From: a virus
Direction: 5' to 3' (one strand)
DNA: 37,851 nt
Virus record (IMG/VR): IMGVR_UViG_3300023223_000242
Span: 1 to 37,851 of that record
Part shown: positions 22,281 through 31,946 of the stretch, one piece after another
Numbering within the stretch: position 1 is the stretch's first letter
Layout: each line of letters starts with the position of its first letter
Translations under genes and position numbers: made by a program
Notes under the pieces: model-generated
Databases searched by the model: none
Seen by the model: the letters and a program-made list of their open reading frames with translations, nothing else
Told to the model about the DNA's origin: nothing

Positions 22281-24509
22281 CTATGCTGTCCTCTGATTAA
22301 GTTGTACTAAACCATTCTTTTCGTTGCCTTCATTTATTACATTCGTAAGGAAGTCAGCTAACTCTGATTTATCACCAGATACTATGCCTTGAACTTCTAT
22401 ATTTACTATTGTGGTAGTTTGTCTTTCTTCTATATCTTCGGCAGATATTTCTTCATCCGCTGCGATTGTGCCACCACCTTCACCACCACCTACACTTGTA
22501 GGTGCTGAGCCACCACCAGCTGAATTTTTAAGGATTGTTCCGATTGCTACTAGCCCGGCACCCGCTGCAATAGCTGCGGCACCACTTAGGGATTTTAATG
22601 ATTCAATACCAATACCGGCGAATATTAATGTCTCACCTAATTTAATAGCCATGTCTCCAATAACTTGAAGCATGAATTTACCGAAATTAGCAAATGCGTT
22701 TTCACCTTTCCCGATACTAGTAATTATATTCTGAATACCGCCTGAGATGCTTTGAACTACAGCTTGTTTAAATACTGCACCTAATTGTTTAGCTGTTTTC
22801 TCTATCGCTTTAAAGTTCTCTTTAGTTTTTACTGTTAGATCAGTCAAACCTACTCCAAAACTACTGAATAAATCACTGAAAGAATCAGCTAATGAGAATA
22901 TAGCTGTCTCTACCACTGGTATTTCTTTCATAACTTGAGTGGTTCTCAGTAGTTCAGCATTTAAAGCTGCTATTTGCTCTGTTTTAGAAGTGATATCGCC
23001 TAGTATTTCAAATTGTGATGCCCCTTGGATATCTACAAAGCCACCTTCAACATTTTTAAGTCTTCCTTCCAAGTCAAATAACTCAGCTTTAGCAGTTGTT
23101 AATTGTCCAAAGACAGACTCATCTAATAATTTTTGTTCGCCTATACTTGTAATTTGAGTTTCTAATCCGTTTATTTGATTAGTTAATGATAATACTTTTC
23201 TTTGTGCGAATGTAGATTGTGCAGACCATTCTCTTAAAGCTGGTACACCTTCTCCATTCATTACAGCGGACCATTCCTCTAATTCTACTTTGAGATTACC
23301 AATAGTAGCTTGGAATTTAGATGTCTCTGAAGCTGTATCCCTATTGAGAGTTATAAATCTACTTAATGCTCCAGCCGCTTCACCTAGAGCTGGTATAAAT
23401 TGTGCTACTAATTCTTGTCTTAATATGGAGAAGTTAGCAGTTGCTTGATCTAGTTGGAAATCTAATGATTTCCTAACTTCATTAGCTGCTGTAGTTGTAG
23501 CACCTAAAGAATTTGCTACTTCATCTTGTATTCTTGCAAAGTCTTGAAAGTCACCATTAACAACTTGTAGTATTGGAGTTAATGCTCTTACATTTGGAAA
23601 TAATTTACCTAGCGATACTTCATTTCCTTTAGTAGCAACTTGTAAGTCTTTCATGAACTTTACTAGACCTTTCGATCTTAATGCTGCTGTAGAAAATTCT
23701 AATCCTAATCTCTTAGCTTCATCTGCTGCCTGCGGAGTTACTTTAATTAGAGAGGATAATAATGCTCTTAATCCGGTTACTGCTACATCGGTTTTTACAC
23801 CTGCTTTAGTAATAGCAGCTAGGGCTCCAGCCAACTCTTCGAATTTCAATCCGGCTGCACTCGCTACAGGTGAAACATTACCAAGTGATGCTGCCAATTC
23901 TCCAAAGGTTGTTTGACCTTCCCGAACTGCTGTAAATAAAACATCTGATGCTTTTTCAGCAGTTAAACCCGCTGTAGCATAGGCATTTACAGAAGATACT
24001 AATAGTTTAGCTGATGTATCGATATCAACTAATCCTGCGATAGCCGCTTCATTTGAAACTTGTAATGTTTTTAATTGTTTTGCTGTACCTTTAACACCTG
24101 CTGAAACAATAGTATAAAATGCGTCAGCTTGTTTGGCATTTGAAGTGGCAAATGTTGCTGCAAAATCATTTAAGGCATCTGTAGATTCTTTAGTTAATTT
24201 AGAGTTGGCGGGTAATATTGAGTTTACATTGGCAACGGCTCTACTAAACAGTTTCATTTCACCGACTGCTAGTGATGCATTTCTTGCTACTAATGCAAAT
24301 GATGCTGCTGTAGCCACTAATGCTACATTTAATGGTGTGAAGACCTTACCAAGTGCCTCCATTTTACCGCTAAGTTCTTTACCAAACTTAGAAGAGAAAC
24401 CATCAGCAGCTTTCGTGCCTTCCTTTTTGGCTTTTTTGCCGAATCCTTTTAGTTTACCCTCTGCTAAGAGAGTATCTAAATCTAATTCTACGACTATCGT
24501 ATTTGCCAT
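22281..24509 (-). CDS. Tape measure protein
   Basis: A 742-residue protein with a helical, Ala-rich sequence and the tail minor-protein domain common in tape measures (GLKFEELAGALAAITKAGVK, about residues 218-237). A Gly/Ala-rich hydrophobic segment lies near residues 640-665 (GAAAIAAGAGLVAIGTIL), as usual for membrane-active regions. It follows the two-frame chaperone genes and precedes distal tail genes. Family scaling of about 1.5 A per residue predicts a tail around 110 nm. Confidence 0.92.
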   Translation of the reverse strand: MANTIVVELDLDTLLAEGKLKGFGKKAKKEGTKAADGFSSKFGKELSGKMEALGKVFTPLNVALVATAASFALVARNASLAVGEMKLFSRAVANVNSILPANSKLTKESTDALNDFAATFATSNAKQADAFYTIVSAGVKGTAKQLKTLQVSNEAAIAGLVDIDTSAKLLVSSVNAYATAGLTAEKASDVLFTAVREGQTTFGELAASLGNVSPVASAAGLKFEELAGALAAITKAGVKTDVAVTGLRALLSSLIKVTPQAADEAKRLGLEFSTAALRSKGLVKFMKDLQVATKGNEVSLGKLFPNVRALTPILQVVNGDFQDFARIQDEVANSLGATTTAANEVRKSLDFQLDQATANFSILRQELVAQFIPALGEAAGALSRFITLNRDTASETSKFQATIGNLKVELEEWSAVMNGEGVPALREWSAQSTFAQRKVLSLTNQINGLETQITSIGEQKLLDESVFGQLTTAKAELFDLEGRLKNVEGGFVDIQGASQFEILGDITSKTEQIAALNAELLRTTQVMKEIPVVETAIFSLADSFSDLFSSFGVGLTDLTVKTKENFKAIEKTAKQLGAVFKQAVVQSISGGIQNIITSIGKGENAFANFGKFMLQVIGDMAIKLGETLIFAGIGIESLKSLSGAAAIAAGAGLVAIGTILKNSAGGGSAPTSVGGGEGGGTIAADEEISAEDIEERQTTTIVNIEVQGIVSGDKSELADFLTNVINEGNEKNGLVQLNQRTA

Positions 24510-25071
24510 TATCGATCCTTAATAACGTCTGCAATATTACCTATTGAAATACCTGCTACTTTTAACTGATCCGATGTTACTGCTGATTCAGCTCTCATCT
24601 TTTCAGTGGTTGCTTTCAATGTCATTTTTCTATCTACACTTGTCCTACCGTCTTTATTCAAGTGAGGATAAGCAGTAATTTCTTTCTTTGTTAAATTATC
24701 TTGGGCTTTAGCTAATTCCATTGCACCTATTAAAAAGGAGTAAGTTGGAACATCTAATTTCATCACTTCATCGTATTTATAATGATAGTAATTCATAAAC
24801 CTTGCTAGGACGGCATCTCCACCGTCTACTTCTTTTTTCTAGCAGTCAACTCCGTGATAATTTCTTCGATAAAAGGGATCTCCATTTTACCGCTAACATT
24901 CTTTGGTAGTCCTAATAGAGATAACATTTCTATTACTACATCAGTTTCAACTGCATCTTCTTTATTTAACTTCTTATTATATTCTCTAATATCATCCACT
25001 GTAGGATAATTGAGCATATAAATCTTATCGTTAAATGTTAATTTTAGTTCTCTACTTTTGAATTCTAACAT
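24509..25071 (-). CDS. Tail assembly chaperone fusion (gpGT-like) made by -1 frameshift
   Basis: Two overlapping frames are joined at the slippery heptamer A AAA AAG (24832-24838). The first 80 codons (25071-24832) are read in frame 0; after the slip, reading resumes with GAA at 24832, passes EVDGGDAVLARF and enters the frame beginning MNYYHYKYDE, ending at 24509. The fusion is 187 residues. In siphoviruses this G/GT pair recruits tail tube subunits to the tape measure. Position between tube and tape measure genes fits. A downstream ATG (24796) could allow separate expression of the second part, but has only a weak ribosome site. Confidence 0.85.
24826..25071 (-). CDS. Tail assembly chaperone, unshifted product (gpG-like)
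   Basis: The 81-residue product when the ribosome does not shift, ending TARKKK and TAG. Its C-terminal AAAAAAG codons form the slippery site. An attenuator-like hairpin lies just before its ATG (25080-25104). The unshifted form is usually the more abundant product in this family. Confidence 0.8.
   Translation of the reverse strand: MLEFKSRELKLTFNDKIYMLNYPTVDDIREYNKKLNKEDAVETDVVIEMLSLLGLPKNVSGKMEIPFIEEIITELTARKKK
24832..24838 (-). other. -1 ribosomal frameshift site A AAA AAG
   Basis: Minus strand reads AGA AAA AAG AAG TAG; the heptamer A AAA AAG is in the canonical phase. A stop two codons later in frame 0, and an open -1 frame continuing to 24509, fit programmed frameshifting. Confidence 0.85.
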
Positions 25072-25079
25072 GTTTCTCC

Positions 25080-25104
25080 AAAAAATATGAGGACCGAAGT
25101 CCCC
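25080..25104 (-). terminator. Terminator/attenuator after the tail tube gene
   Basis: On the minus strand GGGGAC pairs with GTCCTC around a TTCG tetraloop, then ATATTTTTT. It separates the tail tube gene from the chaperone genes. Readthrough would reduce downstream expression. Confidence 0.65.
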
Positions 25105-25112
25105 GTTGAATC

Positions 25113-26024
25113 TTATACTAACGAGTGATCGCCTCTTGCGAAAATGTTGATAGCATCTGGTTTGCTTCTGTCTGGAAGTCCCATAAAAGTGAAACTTGCA
25201 GCTTGTGCTTCTTGACCAGTGTAAGTAATGTCTGTCATATTTGGTGTAGTTAAGAACATTGTGATATCTGCACTTCTATCCGAGAATGGAAGTCTAGTTG
25301 GATGTCCTGTTAATTGACCAGCAATTGTGAAAGATGATTGATACAATTTAGATACACCAAAACCTGTTAGGTTTGTAGCAGAAACTGTCTCAGTATCACC
25401 ATAACCGTCACCGATTAATGATTCCCAGTTAGCGGTATTCATTTCTACAAGACTCATATCCAAAGTGATTGTCTCACCTTTTTGAATTAAATCTTGAACA
25501 ATTGAACCTTCAGAATCTTTAGTGATAGTTTCAAGATCTTGCTCAGTAGTTAGTGTTGCACCACCAGCTTGAACTGCTCCTAATTCACCACCAGAACCTA
25601 GAGCTAATACTGCTAGAGTTAAACTAGCTGCATTTGAATAATCTTCAACAGTGATTAATCCTAAAAATGCATTTTCTACTTGAGTAGTTCCTGACACTAA
25701 TTCAACTGCTATTACTTCTACACTATTGGTGATCAATAAAGCTCTATAAAGACCTTCAAGTACAGAGGCACTATCGCCATTGGTGTAAATTAGTTGAAGA
25801 CCAGTTTTACCTGCGATAAGTGGGTCTGTTCCTGTTCCACCGTCTAGCCATACATAATATTGTTTTTCATTGTAATCTTCATCAATTACATTTAAATCGA
25901 AGAACTCGTCTTCTAGTGATCCTGCTACATCGTCTACGAATGTGGTTGATCTACAGTGCCTTTTACCAAAGAAGTACTTCATTGCTTCTAGGACTTGTGA
26001 TGATTGTGATGCTTGTGCTGCCAT
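25113..26024 (-). CDS. Major tail tube protein
   Basis: A 303-residue protein two genes before the tape measure, in the place of the major tail subunit. The sequence is beta-rich with Gly/Thr loops (for example GGTGTDPLIAGKTGLQLIYT) and ends with a possible exposed domain. The terminator right behind it (25080-25104) is consistent with high expression. ATG at 26024 with AGGAAGG upstream. Confidence 0.75.
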   Translation of the reverse strand: MAAQASQSSQVLEAMKYFFGKRHCRSTTFVDDVAGSLEDEFFDLNVIDEDYNEKQYYVWLDGGTGTDPLIAGKTGLQLIYTNGDSASVLEGLYRALLITNSVEVIAVELVSGTTQVENAFLGLITVEDYSNAASLTLAVLALGSGGELGAVQAGGATLTTEQDLETITKDSEGSIVQDLIQKGETITLDMSLVEMNTANWESLIGDGYGDTETVSATNLTGFGVSKLYQSSFTIAGQLTGHPTRLPFSDRSADITMFLTTPNMTDITYTGQEAQAASFTFMGLPDRSKPDAINIFARGDHSLV

Positions 26025-26040
26025 TTTTCCTTCCTTGTTG

Positions 26041-26478
26041 TTAGCTTAGGCTGTAATTTAATCTTACTATAAAATTTAAACTTATTTTCATAGCATTGTC
26101 ATTAGTCGAATCCTCAATGGGACTCATATTTGTACATGTGATGTCATTTAAAATTATGACACCATTATAATTAGGTGGGAATATGATCTCATTTTTAACA
26201 TTAACAGCTTGATCATATGCGTCATCAAATGATGTGATGTAATCACGATCCATCAACGTATATAGGTCAAGTGTTATTGCAAATGTATCCCAAAATGTAT
26301 TGTCTTCTCTTACGGGTGTGTTGTCACCAATTACTAAATTATAGAATTTTTCTGCTTGAGGTTTAGATTCGTCATTGTTTCCGAATACGTCTTCCTCCCA
26401 AGGTAGTATATTAGGGATAATCTCGACAATTTGAGTGTTAAAATATGTCCTAATATCATTTAATGGTCTAATACTCAT
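26041..26478 (-). CDS. Putative tail terminator/head-tail connector protein
   Basis: A 145-residue protein immediately before the tail tube gene, the common location of tail terminator proteins. It reads SIRPLNDIRTYFNTQIVEII, then WDTFAITLDLYTLMD and MKISLNFIVRL, an alternating beta/alpha pattern compatible with that fold. It overlaps the end of the 269-residue gene by four bases. Role inferred from order. Confidence 0.55.
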   Translation of the reverse strand: MSIRPLNDIRTYFNTQIVEIIPNILPWEEDVFGNNDESKPQAEKFYNLVIGDNTPVREDNTFWDTFAITLDLYTLMDRDYITSFDDAYDQAVNVKNEIIFPPNYNGVIILNDITCTNMSPIEDSTNDNAMKISLNFIVRLNYSLS

Positions 26479-27284
26479 CCTAGAATCACCTGTATACCAC
26501 TGTTGAAAACTAGATCGTCTTCTTGTTCGTATTTACCATCATCATTTTGATCTATTTTAAGGATAAACAGGTCAAAAGCATTACCATACATGCCTTGATA
26601 GTCTCTAAACTTTACATAATATTTATCATCATTATTTTTGGATGCATCAAAGAAGATATTAGCTAGGGCTAAATACTTAGCTGCATTTCTAATCTCTCCG
26701 AACTCTAAGATATCCCACTTAGTGATGTCGTCTACTAGTTCATCACCAGTTTCGGCTTCAATTTTAGTCCGTCCCCCGTTTCTTAGTGTTTGAACTATTT
26801 CATCTCTTGCACCTACATGATAAGCAATGAATGAGATGTCATTCTTATCTAGTAATAGATCTAATTGCCTCACTAGTGCTCGCATATCGTTATCATCAGC
26901 AAATACAATATTCAAACCTTGTACTACGGGGGAATTTGTTGATGCATCTTCTACAGTTAAAAAGAAAGCCTCTTGACCGTCAACTGTTTCAGCTACCCAA
27001 TTATCGGGTTTAGTCCATCTAATAAATCCTGATCTGGAATAATTTAATGTGATATCTTCTACTGATATTTCAGTGCCGTTTATCCTAAATGTTAAATCAC
27101 TACCTGTTGATGGCGTTACAAATTCTATATAAATAGTATCGAATGGCTTGTAGAGACCAATATAAGTTGTTCCACTAGTTGTTAATGTAAAAGAATCTCT
27201 TAGATAATCTCTAGCGAATATGGATACATCAGTAAAATCACTAGGAGTTGGTTCATTTATTACTATTAAATCTCGTATTAACAT
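26475..27284 (-). CDS. Structural protein with EF-hand-like loop
   Basis: A 269-residue protein between the LamG adhesin and the tail terminator-like gene. An N-terminal beta-sandwich-like part (DSFTLTTSGTTYIGLYKPF) is followed by a helical part (EIRNAAKYLALANIFFDASK) that resembles head-tail connectors. Near the end, DQNDDGKYEQEDD has the acidic spacing of a calcium-binding EF-hand loop. Calcium binding and connector function are inferences. Confidence 0.6.
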   Translation of the reverse strand: MLIRDLIVINEPTPSDFTDVSIFARDYLRDSFTLTTSGTTYIGLYKPFDTIYIEFVTPSTGSDLTFRINGTEISVEDITLNYSRSGFIRWTKPDNWVAETVDGQEAFFLTVEDASTNSPVVQGLNIVFADDNDMRALVRQLDLLLDKNDISFIAYHVGARDEIVQTLRNGGRTKIEAETGDELVDDITKWDILEFGEIRNAAKYLALANIFFDASKNNDDKYYVKFRDYQGMYGNAFDLFILKIDQNDDGKYEQEDDLVFNSGIQVILG

Positions 27285-27293
27285 ATCTTATCC

Positions 27294-28760
27294 TTAAGGT
27301 GAATCAACTATAATATCTGCTGCTTCAGTATTAAATGGGGTACCATCATTTAAATTTACACTTATATCTTTCATTACACCAGTTCCACCTGTTGCATCAT
27401 CGTCTACATTTCCACCTAATTGATAATAAGCAACCATAGCTGTTGCACTACCAAGAGTTCTACCATCTATGATTTTTCCACTATTAAATAGCTCAGTTAC
27501 TTCAGCAGCACTTAAACCTTTATTGTAATAAGTTACATTGGAAACTTGACCATCGAAGAAAGTAACTGGAGACCCATTACTTTCACGAGCACCTATTAGG
27601 AAATCTCTTGCACTATTGAATACACCACCAACATGGGCTAGAGGTGTGTTGTCTAGTGATCCGTCTAGATACATTCTTAAGTCACCACCAGAATCTAAGA
27701 GACATACTAAATGATGCCAATTTCCTGCTGTTATTGCTGTTGCATTGAATGTATTTGAAAATCCAGCACCATCTGCACTTAATAAGAAATTAAATTGACC
27801 ACCTGCTAATAATCTACAGAAGAATTCATTTTGAGAACTTTGATTATTCCCTTTCCCAAATACAGCTGGGTTTGTGGCTTGTATAGTTGTTGCTTTAACC
27901 CACATAGAAACTGACATTTCAGATCCTACATCATAGGCAGTTATATCTGGAGCAGACACATATTCATTTACACCATCTAATATTAGCGATCTTAATCCCC
28001 AAGTAGGAGGTATGTCGTCTACGATATCTCCAGATACCATATTTATCATTGTTGCATCTATAGCATCATTATTGTCTTTAATTGTTGGGAATGTGTCTCC
28101 ATCTCCCATTCGATACCAGGTAGTTAAATTGGCTGCTCCTGGATGGTCTTTTAAATTGCCAGGTCTTCTTTGACCATATATTTGTGATATATCTGATACA
28201 GATAATTCTTTATCCCAGAATGACCATTCATCTATATTTCCTGGAAATGCCATGCCTGCAGCACTGTTTGATCCTATTAATGCGTCACTTGAAGCATTAA
28301 CAATACTCATTCCAGCCAATCCATCTTCTAATACAGAATCAACCGTTAATAATACATTGTCAGAATACACCTTAATACCAGCGGCTAACCCAGTACCATC
28401 ATATGTCAGGGTTAAATAGTTCCATACATCAAAGGTATCTGCACCTAATACGTATCTAACTCTTATTTGATTTGTATTACTATTATTGAAATTTATAAGT
28501 AATCTGTTGGTAGCGTTGTTATCCTGTTGAACCAATATACCTATTGTATTTGATCCAGTTCCAGTTAATGTGGTAAATATTACTCTTGCGTTACCTACAT
28601 TTGTTTTCTTTTGCCACCAGGAGAATGAGAATGTTTCATCTTGTTCAAACTTAAAGTTATTACCCATATTTAAGTGTTGATTGGCACCTGGAAATAGTAT
28701 CGATTTCTCGTTTATAAATATTTCTTCACCAGTAAATAGAGTAAAAGGGAAAGTTAACAT
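27294..28760 (-). CDS. Protein with two LamG/concanavalin-like domains
   Basis: A 488-residue protein with two jelly-roll modules. The first (about residues 20-200) has SFSWWQKK and FPGNIDEWSFWDKELS. The second (about 255-440) has MSVSMWVKATT, NWHHLVCLLD and GQVSNVTYYNKGLSAAEVTE. These are hallmarks of LamG/laminin-like domains that bind sugars. In a phage this suggests a surface decoration or adsorption protein. It overlaps the preceding 876-residue gene by one base and lies between head and tail genes. Confidence 0.8.
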   Translation of the reverse strand: MLTFPFTLFTGEEIFINEKSILFPGANQHLNMGNNFKFEQDETFSFSWWQKKTNVGNARVIFTTLTGTGSNTIGILVQQDNNATNRLLINFNNSNTNQIRVRYVLGADTFDVWNYLTLTYDGTGLAAGIKVYSDNVLLTVDSVLEDGLAGMSIVNASSDALIGSNSAAGMAFPGNIDEWSFWDKELSVSDISQIYGQRRPGNLKDHPGAANLTTWYRMGDGDTFPTIKDNNDAIDATMINMVSGDIVDDIPPTWGLRSLILDGVNEYVSAPDITAYDVGSEMSVSMWVKATTIQATNPAVFGKGNNQSSQNEFFCRLLAGGQFNFLLSADGAGFSNTFNATAITAGNWHHLVCLLDSGGDLRMYLDGSLDNTPLAHVGGVFNSARDFLIGARESNGSPVTFFDGQVSNVTYYNKGLSAAEVTELFNSGKIIDGRTLGSATAMVAYYQLGGNVDDDATGGTGVMKDISVNLNDGTPFNTEAADIIVDSP

Positions 28761-31390
28761 TATTTAAAATCCAATGCTAGGCTACAGTCAATTATTGTTC
28801 CATCTGAAACGCCTGTTAATATATCTCTTGATGATGGTGCTGTTGAAAGTGTTGGAACTGTCCCACCTGCAAAATTAAATGCTGATCCAAATGCTAGAGT
28901 TCTAGTACCTGTGCCATCTTGATTTAGTCTCCAGATATATGTTGCTCCATCTGCTAAATTAGTTGGGTTATCTAGAGTTCTATTTCCTGCTAATGTTACT
29001 TCGTGTACATTTCCTAATGCACAGTTTGTAGCAATGTTGGCACCATCGGCTAATGTATTTGTTAGTGCAAATGCCTGATGTTCAAATTTAGTTTCAGTCA
29101 GACCCGATGCTACTAATGTTTTAGCAGCCATAGATGATTTTATCTCGAAAAGATCTAAACCTGTTGGGGTGTCAGCATCTTGTAATGTGAACGCCCCCTG
29201 TGTAGCATTGGTTTTAATTTCTGGTTCTATTGAATTAGCATAAGCTTGCTGAAGTGTAGTAGTTGAACTTGTGGCTCCACCTGTTGCACCTTCACCAAAT
29301 TTACCAGCTGCTATAAACTTAGCATCACCTACATCTGACAAGTCTGTCGCATTTCCTTTAACTATCAACCAAGCTCTAATTGGTAATGCTGATAGAGCTG
29401 GATTTTTATTGAAAACTTCTGTTGTTAAAGATGCCTCGGCATCTGCTATAGATGAATAGAGAGCTTGACCATATTGTATTATTACAGCTGTATCCTGAGT
29501 TGGAAATATTCTTTGTATTGTAAATTGGTTAACCCCGACTGAAGCAAGGGTACCAGATCCATCGTCATAGTTGGCTGGATCTATCACTGTAAAAGGTCCA
29601 GTAGCAGTGAACCCCCCCGATCCATCTTGATGATTGTAAAAGAAACTACCTGCTACTGTTGCAGCATTTACAACAGTATTTGGATCTTTCCTATTATTCT
29701 GGGTATTCGACCCCATAGAAAATGATGTTCCGCCCGATTTATTTATACTTAAATTGACACCATTGGGGCTATAGATATTACCACTGATGTTTATTGTCCC
29801 TATTGCGGAGGACAAATCCTGCAGTTGATTAATAGGAGCTGCATCAAAAACTGCTATGGGGACTGTATTAATAATATTTGTCTGAAAGGGGTGTGCTACA
29901 GCACCTAAGGAAATGCTGTCTCTCTCTTGCTCTGGTGTTAATAAGTTTTCTGTTTGGACAACCACACCATCAAACATACCAGTAGATGGGTTAAATGCCC
30001 CTTTTTGAATACTGGTAAATGTTGCTACACCAGTTAATAGAAAATCAGGTGTAATTGCTGTTAACCCAGTCCATGACACTGAGGATATAACCACATTGTC
30101 TGGGTCTGTATATGAGTCTACAACAAGACCGGTACCATCTGATATATCAAATTTTGTATCGTCTACATTTATAGTTATATTTCCACCCGCTTTTAAAGCG
30201 GTTGAACTAGCTAGCCCTATGTCATTTTTTAATTCTGATGTTAATGTTAAATCATCTAAGTGGTGTATTTCTACTAAGATTTGACCAGCTATTCCCCCTG
30301 CTAGAGTTGCACCTGATAATGTGAAGTTTACAGTGGCATTATCAACAACTGACATTGTTATTGCATTACCAGCCGTACCACCAATTGCACCTATAATTGT
30401 TATTACTGCACCTGATACAGAGGTTCTAACTTTCCCCTCTATTAATGCATTTCCTGATGAGCTAATTGCATTACAAATATTAAATGCCGTTTCAGCTATT
30501 GTTGCACCAGCTACCCAATCTGTACCTAATACAAAAGATACACCGTTTATAATTACGTCATCTCCGGCATCAAATGAGTTATTCACTATTGTTATCGTAC
30601 CAGTTGCAAGTGTTCCAGGATTAATTGCCTGCAATGTCATGTAGTTTATAGTCCCATCTGTAATATATTCGCCTCTAATCTTAGCGAATGATGGAAGTGT
30701 TAATGTTTCACCAGCAGCTGAACTGATTTCTAGATATCTAGTATCATTCATCTGATAATTTACGATACTTAGTGTTGTATTTGTCGTTAGTGTTTTAAAT
30801 TTATAAACATCATCTTGATTTTCAAAGAAGTTTACTTCAGTCCCTGTTAATTCAGACCTATTATAACCAACTCTTGATATTAATTGGTGTTTAGCACCTT
30901 GGTGTAGAAAATAACCTCTACCTGTTCTATGTACATGGAAGAATTGACCATGGAAATTGTTTGGATCTATATTATCAAGACCACACTCAGATTGCATGAA
31001 CCCATTTGTGGTTTGTATCCATACACCACCGGTTGATTGCATTTGAAATGGACCATTGTCTATTGCCCTGGCATCTGTATCCCAAGTATAGATAGAGAAT
31101 GGGTTAGCATCCCCTGCTACAATCTGGAATACTAATATGATATCGCCTTGAGTAATACCTATTACTGATTTAATTTCTACTGGGTTATTAAGACTCGCAA
31201 CACTTACTGATTGTAGTGTTGTACCTGCAGGACCAGCCGGACCTGTAGCACCTAGTTCAGTCAATGATCTATATTCTAATTCAGCTACATTGTTTTTAAT
31301 CAAGGCAGTCTCAAGAGCTGCCTCAGTAAATCCTTTAGGGATATGTATCTCAGCATCTACCGTTATTTGTGAGTGAATATCTTCAGCCAT
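28760..31390 (-). CDS. Large virion appendage/decoration protein
   Basis: An 876-residue protein with a short collagen-like start of domain (GATGPAGPAGTTL, about residues 48-60), then a long Gly/Thr/Ser-rich beta region. A duplicated-looking module occurs near residues 260-370 (GTITIVNNSFDAGDDVIING, then GGTAGNAITMSVVDN), known from several phage appendage proteins. The C-terminal part (ATNCALGNVHEVTLAGNRTL) resembles fibre tips. It probably projects from the capsid or neck. No enzyme motif seen. Confidence 0.7.
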   Translation of the reverse strand: MAEDIHSQITVDAEIHIPKGFTEAALETALIKNNVAELEYRSLTELGATGPAGPAGTTLQSVSVASLNNPVEIKSVIGITQGDIILVFQIVAGDANPFSIYTWDTDARAIDNGPFQMQSTGGVWIQTTNGFMQSECGLDNIDPNNFHGQFFHVHRTGRGYFLHQGAKHQLISRVGYNRSELTGTEVNFFENQDDVYKFKTLTTNTTLSIVNYQMNDTRYLEISSAAGETLTLPSFAKIRGEYITDGTINYMTLQAINPGTLATGTITIVNNSFDAGDDVIINGVSFVLGTDWVAGATIAETAFNICNAISSSGNALIEGKVRTSVSGAVITIIGAIGGTAGNAITMSVVDNATVNFTLSGATLAGGIAGQILVEIHHLDDLTLTSELKNDIGLASSTALKAGGNITINVDDTKFDISDGTGLVVDSYTDPDNVVISSVSWTGLTAITPDFLLTGVATFTSIQKGAFNPSTGMFDGVVVQTENLLTPEQERDSISLGAVAHPFQTNIINTVPIAVFDAAPINQLQDLSSAIGTINISGNIYSPNGVNLSINKSGGTSFSMGSNTQNNRKDPNTVVNAATVAGSFFYNHQDGSGGFTATGPFTVIDPANYDDGSGTLASVGVNQFTIQRIFPTQDTAVIIQYGQALYSSIADAEASLTTEVFNKNPALSALPIRAWLIVKGNATDLSDVGDAKFIAAGKFGEGATGGATSSTTTLQQAYANSIEPEIKTNATQGAFTLQDADTPTGLDLFEIKSSMAAKTLVASGLTETKFEHQAFALTNTLADGANIATNCALGNVHEVTLAGNRTLDNPTNLADGATYIWRLNQDGTGTRTLAFGSAFNFAGGTVPTLSTAPSSRDILTGVSDGTIIDCSLALDFK

Positions 31391-31393
31391 TGT

Positions 31394-31606
31394 CTACTCC
31401 GTGAAAATTAGTGTTCCGTCATTTAATGTTATTGATATGTTTCTACTATTAACTAATAGAGGTAGAGTGGTAATATCCACTCCTCTTAATGCTAGTTCAT
31501 CGAATTGTGCTATTTTATGGGAATACGTCTCTAATGCATCTATTCTGACAGCTTTTTGATCATCAATTCTGTCAGTATGCGGTCTTGAATTAGGTGTTAA
31601 TCCCAT
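31394..31606 (-). CDS. 70-residue hypothetical protein of the head region
   Basis: Starts at ATG 31606, overlapping the stop of the 92-residue gene (TAATG). The sequence includes DRIDDQKAVRIDALETYSHK, a helix, then a beta-like C-terminus (ISITLNDGTLIFTE). It may be a small virion or assembly protein. No family recognised. Confidence 0.6.
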   Translation of the reverse strand: MGLTPNSRPHTDRIDDQKAVRIDALETYSHKIAQFDELALRGVDITTLPLLVNSRNISITLNDGTLIFTE

Positions 31607-31884
31607 TAATCACTCCCCAATTTTGCATTAGCTTTTATTAAAGTTTCAACATCCATTTTACTATACTCAGAATCTGTCGATGTGAAAACATCTTCTGTTA
31701 CTCTGACATATCGAGTTATGTCTGCATAAAACCAAACAACCATGTCTCCTGTTTTAGATTCATATGGGGTTTGATAATTAAAGGTTCTTAAATTAGCTAG
31801 ATTATTAGCGTACTGAAGTCGTTCCAACGTCTCTTCGTTTGAAGCTCTGATATGTAAATTGACTAAAGACGGGTTATTTTCCAT
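31606..31884 (-). CDS. 92-residue hypothetical protein after the capsid terminator
   Basis: First gene beyond the terminator at 31899-31926. The product mixes helix (EETLERLQYANNLANLR) and strand (GDMVVWFYADITRYVRVTED), compatible with a small structural protein. ATG at 31884 has only a modest ribosome site. No family recognised. Confidence 0.6.
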   Translation of the reverse strand: MENNPSLVNLHIRASNEETLERLQYANNLANLRTFNYQTPYESKTGDMVVWFYADITRYVRVTEDVFTSTDSEYSKMDVETLIKANAKLGSD

Positions 31885-31898
31885 TTAAGTCCTAATGT

Positions 31899-31926
31899 AA
31901 AAAACCTAGGGACCGAAATCCCTAGG
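31899..31926 (-). terminator. Strong intrinsic terminator after the major capsid gene
   Basis: On the minus strand CCTAGGGA pairs perfectly with TCCCTAGG (8 bp) across a six-base loop and is followed by TTTTTT. It lies directly after the major capsid gene. Downstream virion genes have no other obvious promoter, so partial readthrough is expected. Confidence 0.85.
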
Positions 31927-31946
31927 AGTAATATTTAAAACTTAAA

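Noticed and set aside
24133-24522. 129-codon plus-strand frame inside the tape measure gene
   Set aside because: Antisense shadow of an Ala-rich helical gene; composition reflects the complement of Ala/Ser codons.
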